Notes: generated by a model not told the origin, from the letters alone. Shown: positions 27,467 through 36,787, counted from the first letter of the stretch. The stretch: 41,214 nucleotides of DNA from JBATTK01 sp049670505 (GCA_049670505.1 JBATTK010000022.1:1-41214), one strand, 5' to 3'. Numbers and translations are program-made.

Positions 27467-27502
27467 AAACCATACGACTGCAGACCGTCACTGTCCGCTG
27501 CG

Positions 27503-27533
27503 GACTATCTTTCCAAAGACCGAAGACAAAGGA
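27503..27533. repeat. left copy of diverged direct repeat flanking the NTF2-like gene
   Basis: The 31 bp starting GACTATCTTTCCAAAGA match the sequence at 28163-28193 in 28 positions. The two copies lie on either side of the gene at 27661-28092, 660 bp apart and in the same orientation. The surrounding purine-rich words (GAAGACAAA, GATGAAGGA-like) are also similar. Confidence 0.8.
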
Positions 27534-27660
27534 CAAAGGATAAAGGATGAAAGAACAGAAGCTGGAAACTGTTAACTAAAAAACGGAAACTGAATACTGA
27601 ATACTAAGTATGAGAACTAAATATTTTACCATAAAATATATCCGTTAAAAATTCAAAAAA

Positions 27661-28092
27661 ATGAAAAGATCATTAGTTTTTCTGTTGTTCCTTTTTACCG
27701 TTTGTTGCAGTTGGTCATCCGCTCAGGGTAGTCCCCGTTATAGCAGTGTTAGAACCATTGTTAAGGCCGTAAATGAAAAGGACGCCGATTTATATGTAAT
27801 GAACTTTGCAGAAGATGTAAAGGTGTATTTATACGAATCGGATTTTGAATTGCGGATAGAAGGTAGGGAAGCCATGCGAAAAAATAGGGAAGCCCATTTT
27901 AAAAGATATCCGAATGTCCGTAATGAAATACAACATTTGGTCGAAATTGACAACAAAGTAGTGATGCACGACAAAGTCTGGTTGGATCCCTCCGTAAAAG
28001 AAGGTAGTAACATCGTAGAAGTTTTTACTTTCCAAGAAGGAAAAATAGTTCGTGTTGATGTTATTCAGCAAAAAGATTTGTTCCAAAACTAA
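27661..28092 (+). CDS. exported NTF2/SnoaL-like protein
   Basis: The 143-residue protein has a signal peptide (SLVFLLFLFTVCCSWSSAQ) and a single NTF2-like alpha+beta cone: helix VRTIVKAVNEKDADLYVMNF, the strand VKVYLYESDFELRIEG, helix AMRKNREAHFKRYPN and a final sheet with VEVFTFQEGKIVRVDVIQQ. Such proteins are often small-molecule binders or enzymes of unknown substrate. It is bracketed by diverged direct repeats and purine-rich repeat DNA on both sides, which suggests it may have come in as a separate piece. Confidence 0.8.
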   Translation: MKRSLVFLLFLFTVCCSWSSAQGSPRYSSVRTIVKAVNEKDADLYVMNFAEDVKVYLYESDFELRIEGREAMRKNREAHFKRYPNVRNEIQHLVEIDNKVVMHDKVWLDPSVKEGSNIVEVFTFQEGKIVRVDVIQQKDLFQN

Positions 28093-28162
28093 ACGATAAA
28101 GGAGGAAAAACCAGAAACAATACGAATGCCAAACGTCTGACTACTGATTACCGACTGCTGAA

Positions 28163-28193
28163 GACTATCTTTCCAAAGATAGAAGACAAAAGA
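28163..28193. repeat. right copy of diverged direct repeat flanking the NTF2-like gene
   Basis: Partner of the repeat at 27503-27533 (28 of 31 positions the same). It is followed by purine-rich sequence and a heptamer array. Confidence 0.8.
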
Positions 28194-28221
28194 TGAAGGA
28201 GAAAAGACGAGAAACGAAAAA

Positions 28222-28250
28222 CCGGAAACCGGAAACCAGAAACCAGAAAC
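28222..28250. repeat. 7-bp tandem repeat
   Basis: Two CCGGAAA units are followed by two CCAGAAA units and a partial one. It resembles the low-complexity DNA on the other side of the NTF2-like gene. Confidence 0.85.
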
Positions 28251-28268
28251 TAGTTATAAGTATGTCAT

Positions 28269-28349
28269 TTCGATACGATTTTCAAATTGAAAATCACTCA
28301 ATGACCATATCCCTGGGTGCCTGAGTGATTGCCAGGCAATTGTATCGAA
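28269..28349. repeat. nested inverted-repeat (REP-like) element
   Basis: An outer pair, TTCGATACGATT (28269-28280) and AATTGTATCGAA (28338-28349), pairs in 11 of 12 positions. An inner pair, AATCACTCA (28292-28300) and TGAGTGATT (28322-28330), is perfect. A small palindrome ATTTTCAAATTGAAAAT lies on the left arm. The whole would fold as a long cruciform or RNA hairpin just after the DUF4251 gene end (minus strand). It resembles dispersed intergenic palindromes of flavobacteria and may also serve as a terminator. Confidence 0.6.
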
Positions 28350-28359
28350 GGCCACTCCC

Positions 28360-28908
28360 CTATTGTTCCTCGGGAATTGCCGCTATGGTACCACTATAAC
28401 TAATGGGAAATCGGTGCGAGCTATTAACGTTAATATTACTGGTCAAGTTTGGAAACAACATAACCGTTACCACAAAGGTTTCGGTATTTTTCTTCATTTT
28501 AAAACGTATTTCACGGCGCTTTTTTCTCTTATTTTGGACAATTCTGTAATCTTCAGGGATGCCTTTGAACTGTATGGCACTACCATCACTGTTGTAGCCC
28601 CCGCCCATTTGTCGCTCACCAAAATAGGGCAGGTACACCGATATGCTATCGCCGTTTACCTTTAAATAATTATCATTTCCGACCAAGGTGATTCTATTTG
28701 CATTGCTACCGGGCGGAAACAGCCCTGAATTGGCGATACTGTTTAGACTGTTCGTCATAAGTGGCATAGCCCAATCCGACTCAATTTGAAAGGCATTTTG
28801 AAACACCATTTCATCCAACATCTTGCTTTCAGCGGTAGGGACCGTCGTTTTTGGGGAAGTACCACAACCGAGTACCAACACACCGAGTAATAAAAGTAAA
28901 CTTCTCAT
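28360..28908 (-). CDS. DUF4251 lipoprotein
   Basis: The 182-residue protein has a lipoprotein signal ending LVLGC (Cys15). The rest fits the DUF4251 family: a hydrophilic linker, the strand-rich core with NRITLVGNDNYLKVNGDSIS, VYLPYFGERQMGGGYNSDGS, and RREIRFKMKKNTETFVVTV. The function of the family is unknown; members are Bacteroidota lipoproteins. It stands alone, ending next to the inverted-repeat element. Confidence 0.85.
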   Translation of the reverse strand: MRSLLLLLGVLVLGCGTSPKTTVPTAESKMLDEMVFQNAFQIESDWAMPLMTNSLNSIANSGLFPPGSNANRITLVGNDNYLKVNGDSISVYLPYFGERQMGGGYNSDGSAIQFKGIPEDYRIVQNKRKKRREIRFKMKKNTETFVVTVMLFPNLTSNINVNSSHRFPISYSGTIAAIPEEQ

Positions 28909-29170
28909 TTTAGTTCCGTTATAATTATGCTTATCCTATCTCTTAAGATAAAACTATTTTAAAGATTAATTTTTAAAAAATTCATAAAATTACTTTAACA
29001 AAAAGAGTGCCACTTTTTTTAGGAAGAAATTTTAAGCCCATTTGGAGCGATCGGATACTTACTTCTATACCTCTAGATTCCCCAACCTACCCTGGTTTTC
29101 GTACCGCATTCCGGAAATATCCGTTTTTAGGATATCACCATCTTGATTGGGTTGAATTTTGACTTTAAGC

Positions 29171-29743
29171 TCACAACAAATTGCGTTCCTTTAGGCTATG
29201 TAAGGTACGGTTAAGACTTCTGGGGGTGACACCGATATAGTTGGCAATATCCTTTTTGGAAATAACCTGGGTAAACTCTGGGAAGACTTCCTTAAGTTTT
29301 AAAATATTGGCTTCAATAGGATACGAATGCTGATAGAGGTGCCGAGGCGCTTTATAACTTATTTTCGCCGCCATTCCACTGATAATAATCCTATTGAATT
29401 TTTTATCCGTATCGATCAGTTCATTAAAATTACGATACGAAATCTTAAAGGTACTAAGTGCCGTAACGGCCTCAACGCAGCAAAAGCTGGGGTTGTTACT
29501 GAACACTTCCAATTCCCCGAACTCTGTGCCCTCCCCTAAAAACTCCTGAATAAATTCCTTTGCATTTTCATCGGTCATATAGCATTTGGTAATCCCTTCC
29601 TTAATGATATATACCCATGCATATCTTTTATTCTGCTCAATTATTCGGTGCTTGGGGTCAAAACACTGCGCTATAATACGCTGATCTCCATTTTGATACA
29701 ATTTGTTGACATAATCCAGTAATTCCCTATTGGTTCGTATCAT
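29171..29743 (-). CDS. Crp/Fnr-family transcriptional regulator
   Basis: The protein of 190 residues has a cyclic-nucleotide-binding-type beta roll (YAWVYIIKEGITKCYMTDE, GEGTEFGELEVFSNNPS) and a C-terminal winged helix with the recognition stretch ISKKDIANYIGVTPRSLNRTLHSL. I chose the ATG at 29743: a longer frame to 29857 would run over the start of the divergent HD gene and adds a hydrophobic stretch untypical of the family. Bacteroidota members of this size usually regulate stress or redox genes; no ligand is visible. The 92-bp divergent gap to the HD-hydrolase/MFS genes suggests it may regulate them. Confidence 0.87.
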   Translation of the reverse strand: MIRTNRELLDYVNKLYQNGDQRIIAQCFDPKHRIIEQNKRYAWVYIIKEGITKCYMTDENAKEFIQEFLGEGTEFGELEVFSNNPSFCCVEAVTALSTFKISYRNFNELIDTDKKFNRIIISGMAAKISYKAPRHLYQHSYPIEANILKLKEVFPEFTQVISKKDIANYIGVTPRSLNRTLHSLKERNLL

Positions 29744-29835
29744 TTTTGCCGCATCGGACAAATGTCCTTTTTTATAAGTGGGTAATCCTATTTCTTTGAT
29801 AGCTATAAAATTATAGAATAAAGTAATACCACAAA

Positions 29836-30426
29836 ATGAAATCAAAACGATTGTCACAACAGTTAGACTTTATCAAGGAAATCGATAAAATCAAATACAT
29901 ACGGCGCAAAACCAAATTGTTCCATAGCGATAGGAACGAAAACAATGCAGAGCACAGTTGGCATTTGGCTATGATGGCATTGGTATTGATGGAACATGCC
30001 AACGAAAAGATCGACATATTAAAAGTACTTAAAATGGTGCTTATCCATGATATTGTAGAAATAGACTCCGGCGATATTTTTATTTATGATACCAGCAGAA
30101 GCCACGTGAATACTGTGGCAGAATTAAAGGCCGCCAACCGCATATTTGGCATCTTGCCCCAAGAGCAGGCTGCAGCGCTTATTGATATCTGGATAGAGTT
30201 CGAGGAGGCAAAAACGAAGGAGGCGAAATTTGCAAAAGCAATGGACAGATTCCAACCCACTTTACAAAATGCCGCTAACAAGGGCGGTACCTGGAAGGAA
30301 TTTGAGGTGGCTTACGAAAGGGTATACAACACTACTAAATCCATTAAACCCGGGTCCAACCGCTTATGGGAGCATGGTGTTGAATTGATACGGTCCTATT
30401 ATAAAAAAACTATCCATGCCGGCTAA
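29836..30426 (+). CDS. HD-domain hydrolase (YfbR/HDDC2-like)
   Basis: The 196-residue protein is an HD-domain phosphohydrolase related to 5'-deoxynucleotidases (YfbR/HDDC2). Metal ligands are visible as the H of ENNAEHSWHLAMMAL, the HD of VLIHDIVEIDSGD, and the later D of FAKAMDRFQP. Such enzymes remove the 5' phosphate from deoxynucleoside monophosphates or act on similar substrates. Its end overlaps the start of the MFS gene by 11 bp, so both are coupled. The divergent Crp/Fnr gene is its likely regulator. Confidence 0.9.
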   Translation: MKSKRLSQQLDFIKEIDKIKYIRRKTKLFHSDRNENNAEHSWHLAMMALVLMEHANEKIDILKVLKMVLIHDIVEIDSGDIFIYDTSRSHVNTVAELKAANRIFGILPQEQAAALIDIWIEFEEAKTKEAKFAKAMDRFQPTLQNAANKGGTWKEFEVAYERVYNTTKSIKPGSNRLWEHGVELIRSYYKKTIHAG

Positions 30427-31648
30427 ATCCCATACTCTTTATACCAGGCGTTTTATGCTGGTATGTATGAGCTCTTTATTGTTTTCCGCTAGTTACAATA
30501 TGTTGATTCCTGATTTACCTTCCTATTTGGAGGGCTTGGGCGGCTCTGCATATATTGGGTTGATTATTGCTCTTTTTACGCTTACGGCAGGTATTTCTCG
30601 CCCTTTTAGCGGTAAATTAACGGATACTATTGGTCGTAAACCAATTATGTTGATCGGTGCCGGGGTAAGCTTTATATGCTGTTTTTTATATCCGCTTCTA
30701 CCTGTTGTTTGGGCATTTCTTTTTTTAAGGGGCCTACATGGGTTTTCAACGGGTTTTAATCCTACCGCTACAGCGGCTTATGTGACCGATATGATACCCG
30801 CCAACCGTTGGGGAGAAGCGCTGGGGGTACAAAGTCTTTTTTTTAGTACCGGCCTGGCCTTGGGACCTGCCCTTGGGAGTTTTGTACGACTCTATTTTTC
30901 TTTCGATACACTGTTTTACTCCGCATCTTTTGTGGCACTAATTGCCATCTTATGTATTTGGGCCTTGCCGGAAACACTGAGAAATAAACAAGCGTTCCAT
31001 CCCGCTTTATTGAAAATTAAAGCCGTTGATATTATTGAAAAAGCCGTACTGCTCCCGGCGATAATTACTTTTTTGGCCTATTTAGCGTTTGGTGTTATCC
31101 TGACCCTGATTCCCGATTGGAGTATCCATTTGGGAATCGTAAATACTGGCCTCTTTTTTATGGTTTTTACCATTTCCTCCCTGTTGATCCGTTTTATCGC
31201 AGGCAGATTATCCGATAGGTACGGTAGAATCATTATCATCAATACCGGTCTTGTGCTGCTATTGGTTTCCCTCTTTATTATGGGTAACTATACCACTGTT
31301 TCCGGTCTGCTCATCGGGGCCGGGGTCTATGGGTTGGCCATGGGCGTCCTTACACCTGGCCTGAACGCATGGACGGTAGATTTAAGTAATCCCGACCACA
31401 AAGGGAAAGCAATGGCGACCCTATACATAGCACTGGAAGCGGGAATAGGACTCGGGGCACTTATTTCCGGGTTTTACTATCAAAGCCAGGTAAACAGAAT
31501 CCCCATTGTCTTTTACAGCTGCGCCTTCATGGCCTTCATTGCATTTTTAATCATGGTTTTCAGGGGTGTCGGCCTTCCATCAAAACAACGAAAGAAAGTA
31601 GGGTCTAAAAGATTTTTGCCCAAAAGTAACCACCCCAATGGACTTTAG
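30416..31648 (+). CDS. MFS transporter (drug/metabolite exporter type)
   Basis: The 410-residue protein has about twelve membrane helices and MFS motifs: after helix 2, FSGKLTDTIGRKPIMLIGAG (motif A), and the second-half equivalent FIAGRLSDRYGRIIIINTG. FLRGLHGFSTGFNPTATAAY is the helix 4 stretch. This form belongs to the exporter-type MFS group. The substrate is unknown. It overlaps the HD-hydrolase gene, a pair that may deal with the same nucleoside-like compound; that link is inference. Confidence 0.88.
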   Translation: MPAKSHTLYTRRFMLVCMSSLLFSASYNMLIPDLPSYLEGLGGSAYIGLIIALFTLTAGISRPFSGKLTDTIGRKPIMLIGAGVSFICCFLYPLLPVVWAFLFLRGLHGFSTGFNPTATAAYVTDMIPANRWGEALGVQSLFFSTGLALGPALGSFVRLYFSFDTLFYSASFVALIAILCIWALPETLRNKQAFHPALLKIKAVDIIEKAVLLPAIITFLAYLAFGVILTLIPDWSIHLGIVNTGLFFMVFTISSLLIRFIAGRLSDRYGRIIIINTGLVLLLVSLFIMGNYTTVSGLLIGAGVYGLAMGVLTPGLNAWTVDLSNPDHKGKAMATLYIALEAGIGLGALISGFYYQSQVNRIPIVFYSCAFMAFIAFLIMVFRGVGLPSKQRKKVGSKRFLPKSNHPNGL

Positions 31649-31656
31649 TACCTTTG
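31649..31656 (+). promoter_or_regulatory. candidate -7 element TACCTTTG
   Basis: TACCTTTG directly follows the MFS stop codon and matches the Bacteroidota -7 pattern TAnnTTTG exactly. It would place the transcript start only a few bases before the ATG at 31666. No good -33 box lies at the right distance, so it is only a candidate. Confidence 0.3.
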
Positions 31657-31665
31657 GCATTACAA

Positions 31666-32253
31666 ATGTCCGAAACCATACACTTGCATTTTAAAATCTA
31701 TAAACCCTATGGAATGCTCAGTCAATTGCACTCCAACAATCCGAAGGAAAAAAGAAAAAAGCGGTTTTTAAGTGAACTTCACGATTTTCCCGAGGGTATT
31801 ATGCCCATAGGGCGTTTGGATGAAAAATCGGAAGGTTTATTACTCCTTACGACCAACGGAAAGCTGAGCGATACCATAAACCGCTCCGGTATTGAAAAAG
31901 AGTATTACGCGCAATTGGACGGTGAAATAACCAATGAAGCGATAACGCACTTACGAATAGGTGTGGAAATTGGCTTTGCAGGAAAAAAGTACATTACCAA
32001 AGCATGTGGGGTGAGTAGCTTAGCGATTGCCCCTATTCTTCCCCAACCGGACGGAAAAATACGGGTCGAACGACATCGACCGAGTTCATGGATACGTATG
32101 GTCCTGACCGAAGGCAAGTTTCGTCAGGTGCGTAAAATGACCGCAGCAGTTGGATTCCCTACCTTACGACTCGTTAGAATACGAATAGGAAACGTTTATG
32201 TAGCGGATCTAGGTCCGGGAACGGTAAAACCTATGGCAGATTTACCCATATAA
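31666..32253 (+). CDS. RsuA/RluE-type rRNA pseudouridine synthase
   Basis: The protein of 195 residues is a short pseudouridine synthase without an S4 domain, as in RluE. It shows FKIYKPYGMLSQLHS at the start, the catalytic loop IGRLDEKSEGLLLLT with the essential Asp in GRLD, KEYYAQLDGEIT and TEGKFRQVRKMTAAVGFPTLRLVRIRIG in the late core. The E. coli counterpart RluE acts on U2457 of 23S rRNA. I chose ATG 31666 over a TTG at 31654 because the latter sits in a promoter-like TACCTTTG. Confidence 0.9.
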   Translation: MSETIHLHFKIYKPYGMLSQLHSNNPKEKRKKRFLSELHDFPEGIMPIGRLDEKSEGLLLLTTNGKLSDTINRSGIEKEYYAQLDGEITNEAITHLRIGVEIGFAGKKYITKACGVSSLAIAPILPQPDGKIRVERHRPSSWIRMVLTEGKFRQVRKMTAAVGFPTLRLVRIRIGNVYVADLGPGTVKPMADLPI

Positions 32254-32347
32254 CCTATGGTTTATTTTGACGTTTCTATGTAAAAACACCGACGCGAGGA
32301 CCGTTTTAAGAAGTTCATAAAGCGCAACTTTGCAAAAGCCGTAGTTC

Positions 32348-33295
32348 CTATTTCTTCCTATTCGCTTGGGATATCGTTTTACTCGAAAACCTGGAAAAAA
32401 GCAGTAGTTTTTTCTTCGTATTGATAAAATAAACCCCTGTTAGGAGAATAATTGTCGCCAGTACGGATTGGGCAGTAATCTGCTCATTTAGGAAATACCA
32501 ACCCAGCAAAAGTGCTATTATAGGGTTTACGTAGGTAGAGGTAGCCACTTTTTCGGGAGAAACCGCCTTTAGTAAATAGTTAAAGGACGTGAATGCAACG
32601 ATACTCCCAAAAATAATAAGCAATACCATAGCATATTGAACAGCGCTGCTCCATTGTGCAGGTCCGGTCCAGGATTCTCCGAATGCAAAACTGGAAAGTA
32701 AGAGCATGATACCTCCGGTAAACATTTGATATCCTGTATTCACTAAATAGTTCGATGGTAAATCGGCCTTCCCTACAAATAAACTCCCATAGGCCCAACT
32801 TAACATACACAGAAAAATCATGACCATACCGATAACCGAGTTATCTTGCTGGAGTACCTGTTTTTGGCTTACCAATAGATAAACACCTATAATTCCCAAA
32901 ATAACCCCCACAACGGACATGGGCTGTATTTTTTTACCCTGTAGGATACGCATTAGAAGTAGCACAATAAGGGGTTGGGCAGAGATTTCCAATGCAGCGA
33001 ACCCGCTATCGACGTATTTTAGCGCCCATACTACAACCCCGTTACCAAACGTTAAAAACAGAAAGCCGGCTATAACAGTGTTCAGCAGTTGCTTTTTTGT
33101 AATACGAATACTAATGCCCCATACCTTACATAAGATGAATATTAAAATTCCGGCGCAGATGAAGCGAATGGATGCCAGCATAAAAGGGGGCAGCTCCGTT
33201 ACTGCAATCTTATTTAAAAGATAGGTGGACCCCCATATTACGTAAATTGAGAAAAAGGCCAACACAACGAGTGCCGTTTTTTTAGATACTCCCAT
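32348..33295 (-). CDS. EamA-family (DMT) transporter
   Basis: The 315-residue protein has ten membrane helices in two EamA repeats. The start IYVIWGSTYLLNKIAVTELPP and the second repeat AYGSLFVGKADLPSNYLV are typical; FAALEISAQPLIVLLLMRIL and STYVNPIIALLLGWYFLNEQ complete the family pattern. Members export amino acids or other metabolites. Substrate unknown. It lies 38 bp after the helicase gene on the same strand, so the two may share a transcript. Confidence 0.88.
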   Translation of the reverse strand: MGVSKKTALVVLAFFSIYVIWGSTYLLNKIAVTELPPFMLASIRFICAGILIFILCKVWGISIRITKKQLLNTVIAGFLFLTFGNGVVVWALKYVDSGFAALEISAQPLIVLLLMRILQGKKIQPMSVVGVILGIIGVYLLVSQKQVLQQDNSVIGMVMIFLCMLSWAYGSLFVGKADLPSNYLVNTGYQMFTGGIMLLLSSFAFGESWTGPAQWSSAVQYAMVLLIIFGSIVAFTSFNYLLKAVSPEKVATSTYVNPIIALLLGWYFLNEQITAQSVLATIILLTGVYFINTKKKLLLFSRFSSKTISQANRKK

Positions 33296-33333
33296 ATAAT
33301 GTTTTCCCCATTTTATAGTATTCGTTCTTTTTC

Positions 33334-34701
33334 CTATTTCCGTTTGTTTCGGGCTTTGTAATTTTTATCGCCCCTGGTTTTAGGCTTTTTATACTTCTTT
33401 TTAATCTTACTTTTATAGGATCCCCCTTGATTCGTCCGCTTATTTTTTTCCTTCTTTTCATGAAAACTTGGCCCGGGAGTATCGGCCGCGTTATATGTAT
33501 GCGGATTGTTGGCTTCTATTATTTTTGGCTGCTCTTCCGGACTAAGCTGCTTTGATATTTCTATTGCAGTAGGTAATTCCAAAACGGAAATCTTAAGCCC
33601 CATTAATGCTTCAATAGCATTTTTGGCCGCTGTTTCCTTTTCCGTGTAGAATAAAAGGGACGTTCCCTGCTGCGTCGCTCTTCCAGTCCTTCCGATACGG
33701 TGTATATAATTTTCAGGGAAAGAAGGGGTGTCAAAATTAATTACATGCGAAATTTTATCCAGATCCAGACCGCGCGCCATTACATCTGTGGAGACTAGCA
33801 TACGGTTCTTGCCTTCATCGAACTGTTTTATGGCGCGTATCCTATAATTTTGGGTCTTGTTGGAATGGATGATGCAGATTTCATCACCAAAATATTCTTC
33901 TAAGGCTTGAAACAAAAGATCCGCACTTTTTTTATTGGAAACAAAAACCAATACTTTCTTGAAACGGTCGGTCTCCTTCAATAGATGGTTCAACAGATTT
34001 ACCTTAGTGTAAAAATTAGGTACTGCATAACAATATTGCGAAATAGTATTCAAAGGCGTACCACTCAATGCGACCGAAATTTTTTGTGCGCCTTTGAAAA
34101 AATCCTGAATCAGCAGCGCTATTTCGTCGGACATAGTTGCCGAAAACATAATGTTTTGCCTACGTTGGGGCAAGAGGTCGAATATATTGGTCAATTGAAA
34201 TCGAAAACCTAGGTCCAGCATCACGTCTACTTCGTCTATGACCAGTTTTTTCACTTGTTTTAATTGCAAGGCCCTGCTTAAGACCAAGTCGTACAGTCGT
34301 CCAGGGGTGGCAACAACAATATCGGTTCCCTGTGCCAATGCCTCTTTTTGCGTATTGATATTGGTACCTCCATAAACCCCATGTACGCGGATAGATACAT
34401 ATTTTCCAAGTTTTTCAATTTCTTGGACTACCTGTAAAACCAGTTCCCGGGTAGGAACTACTACCAAAACCCTTGGGTGTATCTGTTTTGAAAATGGAAG
34501 AGTCTGTAAAATGGGCAACATATAGGCAAAGGTCTTTCCTGTGCCGGTATGGGCAATTCCCACCATATCCTTTCCCGATAGTAGGACAGGAAATGCCAAT
34601 ACCTGTATAGGGGTCGGTTGTATAAAACCTAAATCCGTTATCGCATTGCGCAATGGCTTGGAAATTACAAACGCTTCAAAAGAAGGTGTGTCCGTTTTCA
34701 T
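33334..34701 (-). CDS. DEAD-box RNA helicase
   Basis: The 455-residue protein has all helicase motifs: Q-motif (GFIQPTPIQ), I AHTGTGKT, Ia PTREL, Ib TPGRL, II DEVD, III SAT, IV FVSNKKSAD, V TDVMARGLD and VI HRIGRTGR. Motif II reads DEVD in place of DEAD, a tolerated change. A basic tail of about 70 residues rich in Lys and Arg follows, as in helicases working on ribosomal or structured RNA. Role in RNA remodelling is inferred from the family. Confidence 0.93.
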   Translation of the reverse strand: MKTDTPSFEAFVISKPLRNAITDLGFIQPTPIQVLAFPVLLSGKDMVGIAHTGTGKTFAYMLPILQTLPFSKQIHPRVLVVVPTRELVLQVVQEIEKLGKYVSIRVHGVYGGTNINTQKEALAQGTDIVVATPGRLYDLVLSRALQLKQVKKLVIDEVDVMLDLGFRFQLTNIFDLLPQRRQNIMFSATMSDEIALLIQDFFKGAQKISVALSGTPLNTISQYCYAVPNFYTKVNLLNHLLKETDRFKKVLVFVSNKKSADLLFQALEEYFGDEICIIHSNKTQNYRIRAIKQFDEGKNRMLVSTDVMARGLDLDKISHVINFDTPSFPENYIHRIGRTGRATQQGTSLLFYTEKETAAKNAIEALMGLKISVLELPTAIEISKQLSPEEQPKIIEANNPHTYNAADTPGPSFHEKKEKNKRTNQGGSYKSKIKKKYKKPKTRGDKNYKARNKRK

Positions 34702-34907
34702 TTGGTATTACTTTTCTTCATTTTTGAGGTATCCAAAACGTTGGTGCAACATTGTGCCGGTTTCCGAAGCAGGGTTATAGTTCCCGTACGGAAAGTAGTT
34801 TGGACATACCATTAATTTCCACAAAGATAGGTACTCTTTTGCGGGAAATGAAGGTATATCATCTGTCCTTGACAAGTGATCATACAAAAACGTATAAAGT
34901 GGAAAGT

Positions 34908-35603
34908 TTAAGGCGCGGATATACTAAGCTCAGTAATTGGAGTTAGGTCTACTTTTCGGAATTCCACTTCGGAACCTTCGGCCTGTAGTGCAATTTGTCC
35001 GCTGCTGACCGTGGCATCATAGCCATAGTTTACCAGATCATCGTTCACCCATACTTTTATTTTGTTGTTGAGGCATTCAACAACCATAAGGTTCCATTCC
35101 CCCAAGGGATTCTCCGATCCGTCCGTAAGATTTTGAATCCTACGCTTCTTGCCTTCGGTTATCCCCCATTCTTCTTTTGCACCCCTTCGCGCCAACATAT
35201 CATCGCAGCTAATATCCTGTACAATGCACCAGAAATCGCCCGCATTTCCATGTTCCATTTGTACCTCAATGGATTTTGGGAACATATCGTACAATGCCCT
35301 AGGCGTAGATGCATGTACCAAAACGCCGCAATTGCCGGGTTCACCGGCAAAACGGTATTCAATTTCCAATCGATAATCCCGATAAACTGTATCGGTAATA
35401 AGATGTCCCCTCGGAGTTCCAAGACTGACCAACAATCCGTCTCTCATGATAAATGGGGAAGTTACATCCGGATTCCCGTCCATTTCCGGAACATCTGCAT
35501 GCCAACCGTTTAAATCTTTTTTATTGAATATGTTAAGGGTGGTTTGAGGAGCACAACCGGCAAAAGCTGTAAAAATCAATAGGATTACTACACTGTTTTT
35601 CAT
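34908..35603 (-). CDS. DUF1080 (3-keto-disaccharide hydrolase-like) lipoprotein
   Basis: The 231-residue protein has a lipoprotein signal (VVILLIFTAFAGC, Cys17) and a concanavalin-like DUF1080 beta-sandwich: FNKKDLNGWHADVPE, YRDYRLEIEYRFAGEPGNCGVLVHAS split over the core, and GEWNLMVVECLNNKIKVWVN followed by GQIALQAEGSEVEFRKVDL. DUF1080 domains are now tied to hydrolysis of 3-keto-glycosides in some systems. It fits a carbohydrate role but is alone here. Confidence 0.88.
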   Translation of the reverse strand: MKNSVVILLIFTAFAGCAPQTTLNIFNKKDLNGWHADVPEMDGNPDVTSPFIMRDGLLVSLGTPRGHLITDTVYRDYRLEIEYRFAGEPGNCGVLVHASTPRALYDMFPKSIEVQMEHGNAGDFWCIVQDISCDDMLARRGAKEEWGITEGKKRRIQNLTDGSENPLGEWNLMVVECLNNKIKVWVNDDLVNYGYDATVSSGQIALQAEGSEVEFRKVDLTPITELSISAP

Positions 35604-35797
35604 AGAGGAAAGATAGCAAGTTTAACGGATCGTTCCTAAATTTAGGATCTACTATCAAAAATGGCATCCATACCATACTTGTAATTGTTTATACCGGTAA
35701 AGACTTTTAATGGACAGAAATTATAAGGAATATAGGGGAATTACAAAATTATAGCCTTGTTGAAATCATGACAAGTAGCACGAACGGGAACGGGAAA

Positions 35798-36787
35798 TTA
35801 CTTGGCCAGATTACGCAAGGCCACCCATTGTTTTAATTTATCCCTGGAATCACAGGCGGGATATCCCAAAACTGTTTTTCCTGCAGCAACATCCCCCATA
35901 ACTCCGGAACCAGCACCTACAACAGCACCGGAATGTATAGTAGTATGATCTTTTATGGAAGCGCTACCACCAATAATAACACCATCACCTAGGGTTACGG
36001 AACCTGCCAATCCACTACTGCCCGCCATAATACAAGAACGTCCCAAAACGCAATTATGTCCGATCTGTACCAAATTATCGATTTTACAGCCATCCCCCAG
36101 TATAGTAGAATTAAATTTAGCACGGTCCACACAAGAATTGGCGCCGATTTCCACGGCATTACCAATAACTACATTTCCTATATGCGGAATTTTGGTAAGC
36201 CCCCTACCATCTTCACTTGGGCGATATCCAAAACCATCTGCGCCAATACTTACATTGTTATGAAAAATACAATAGCACCCAATTTTGGAACGCTCCCGTA
36301 TTACCGTCCCTGACCAGATAACGGTATGGGAACCAATAGTGGTCTCATCAAAAATAGTGACGTTAGGATATAAGATAACGCCATCCCCCAACACTACATC
36401 TTTCCCTACATAACAGCCTGCACCAATTTTGCTGCCGGTGCCTATGGTGACCGTTGGATGGATTACCGCCGTAGGATGGATATCCGTATCAAAATGTGGT
36501 GGTTCAGGTGTAAAAATGTCCAATAACTTGGCCATAGCCAAATCTGCATTTTTTACTTTGATCAATGCACGATTGGCCCCAGGTTGCAGGCAAAAGTCAC
36601 TATTTACAATAGCTGCCGCTGCTCTGGAATCTTTCCACATTAGAGCGTATTTTTTACTTCCGATAAACGTGATATCCGAATTACCTGCCTCTTCCAATTG
36701 CTCCAGACCAGTAATCTTTTGCGTGGTATTGCCTTCTAATTCTCCATTTAAAATAGTAGTTAGTTCGCGGATCGTGAATGATTTCAT
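35798..36787 (-). CDS. lpxD: UDP-3-O-acyl-glucosamine N-acyltransferase (LpxD)
   Basis: The 329-residue protein has an N-terminal uridine-binding domain (residues 1-100, with LEEAGNSDITFIGSKKYA) and a left-handed beta helix of hexapeptide repeats (about 105-300) with HPTAVIHPTVTIG, IFHNNVSIGADGFGY, and KIPHIGNVVIGNAVEIGANS split at the active site. The catalytic His is expected in QIGHNCVLG. It would add the second acyl chain in lipid A synthesis. The lpxA/lpxC partners are not near, so it may be a second, stand-alone copy as seen in other Bacteroidota. Confidence 0.92.
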   Translation of the reverse strand: MKSFTIRELTTILNGELEGNTTQKITGLEQLEEAGNSDITFIGSKKYALMWKDSRAAAAIVNSDFCLQPGANRALIKVKNADLAMAKLLDIFTPEPPHFDTDIHPTAVIHPTVTIGTGSKIGAGCYVGKDVVLGDGVILYPNVTIFDETTIGSHTVIWSGTVIRERSKIGCYCIFHNNVSIGADGFGYRPSEDGRGLTKIPHIGNVVIGNAVEIGANSCVDRAKFNSTILGDGCKIDNLVQIGHNCVLGRSCIMAGSSGLAGSVTLGDGVIIGGSASIKDHTTIHSGAVVGAGSGVMGDVAAGKTVLGYPACDSRDKLKQWVALRNLAK

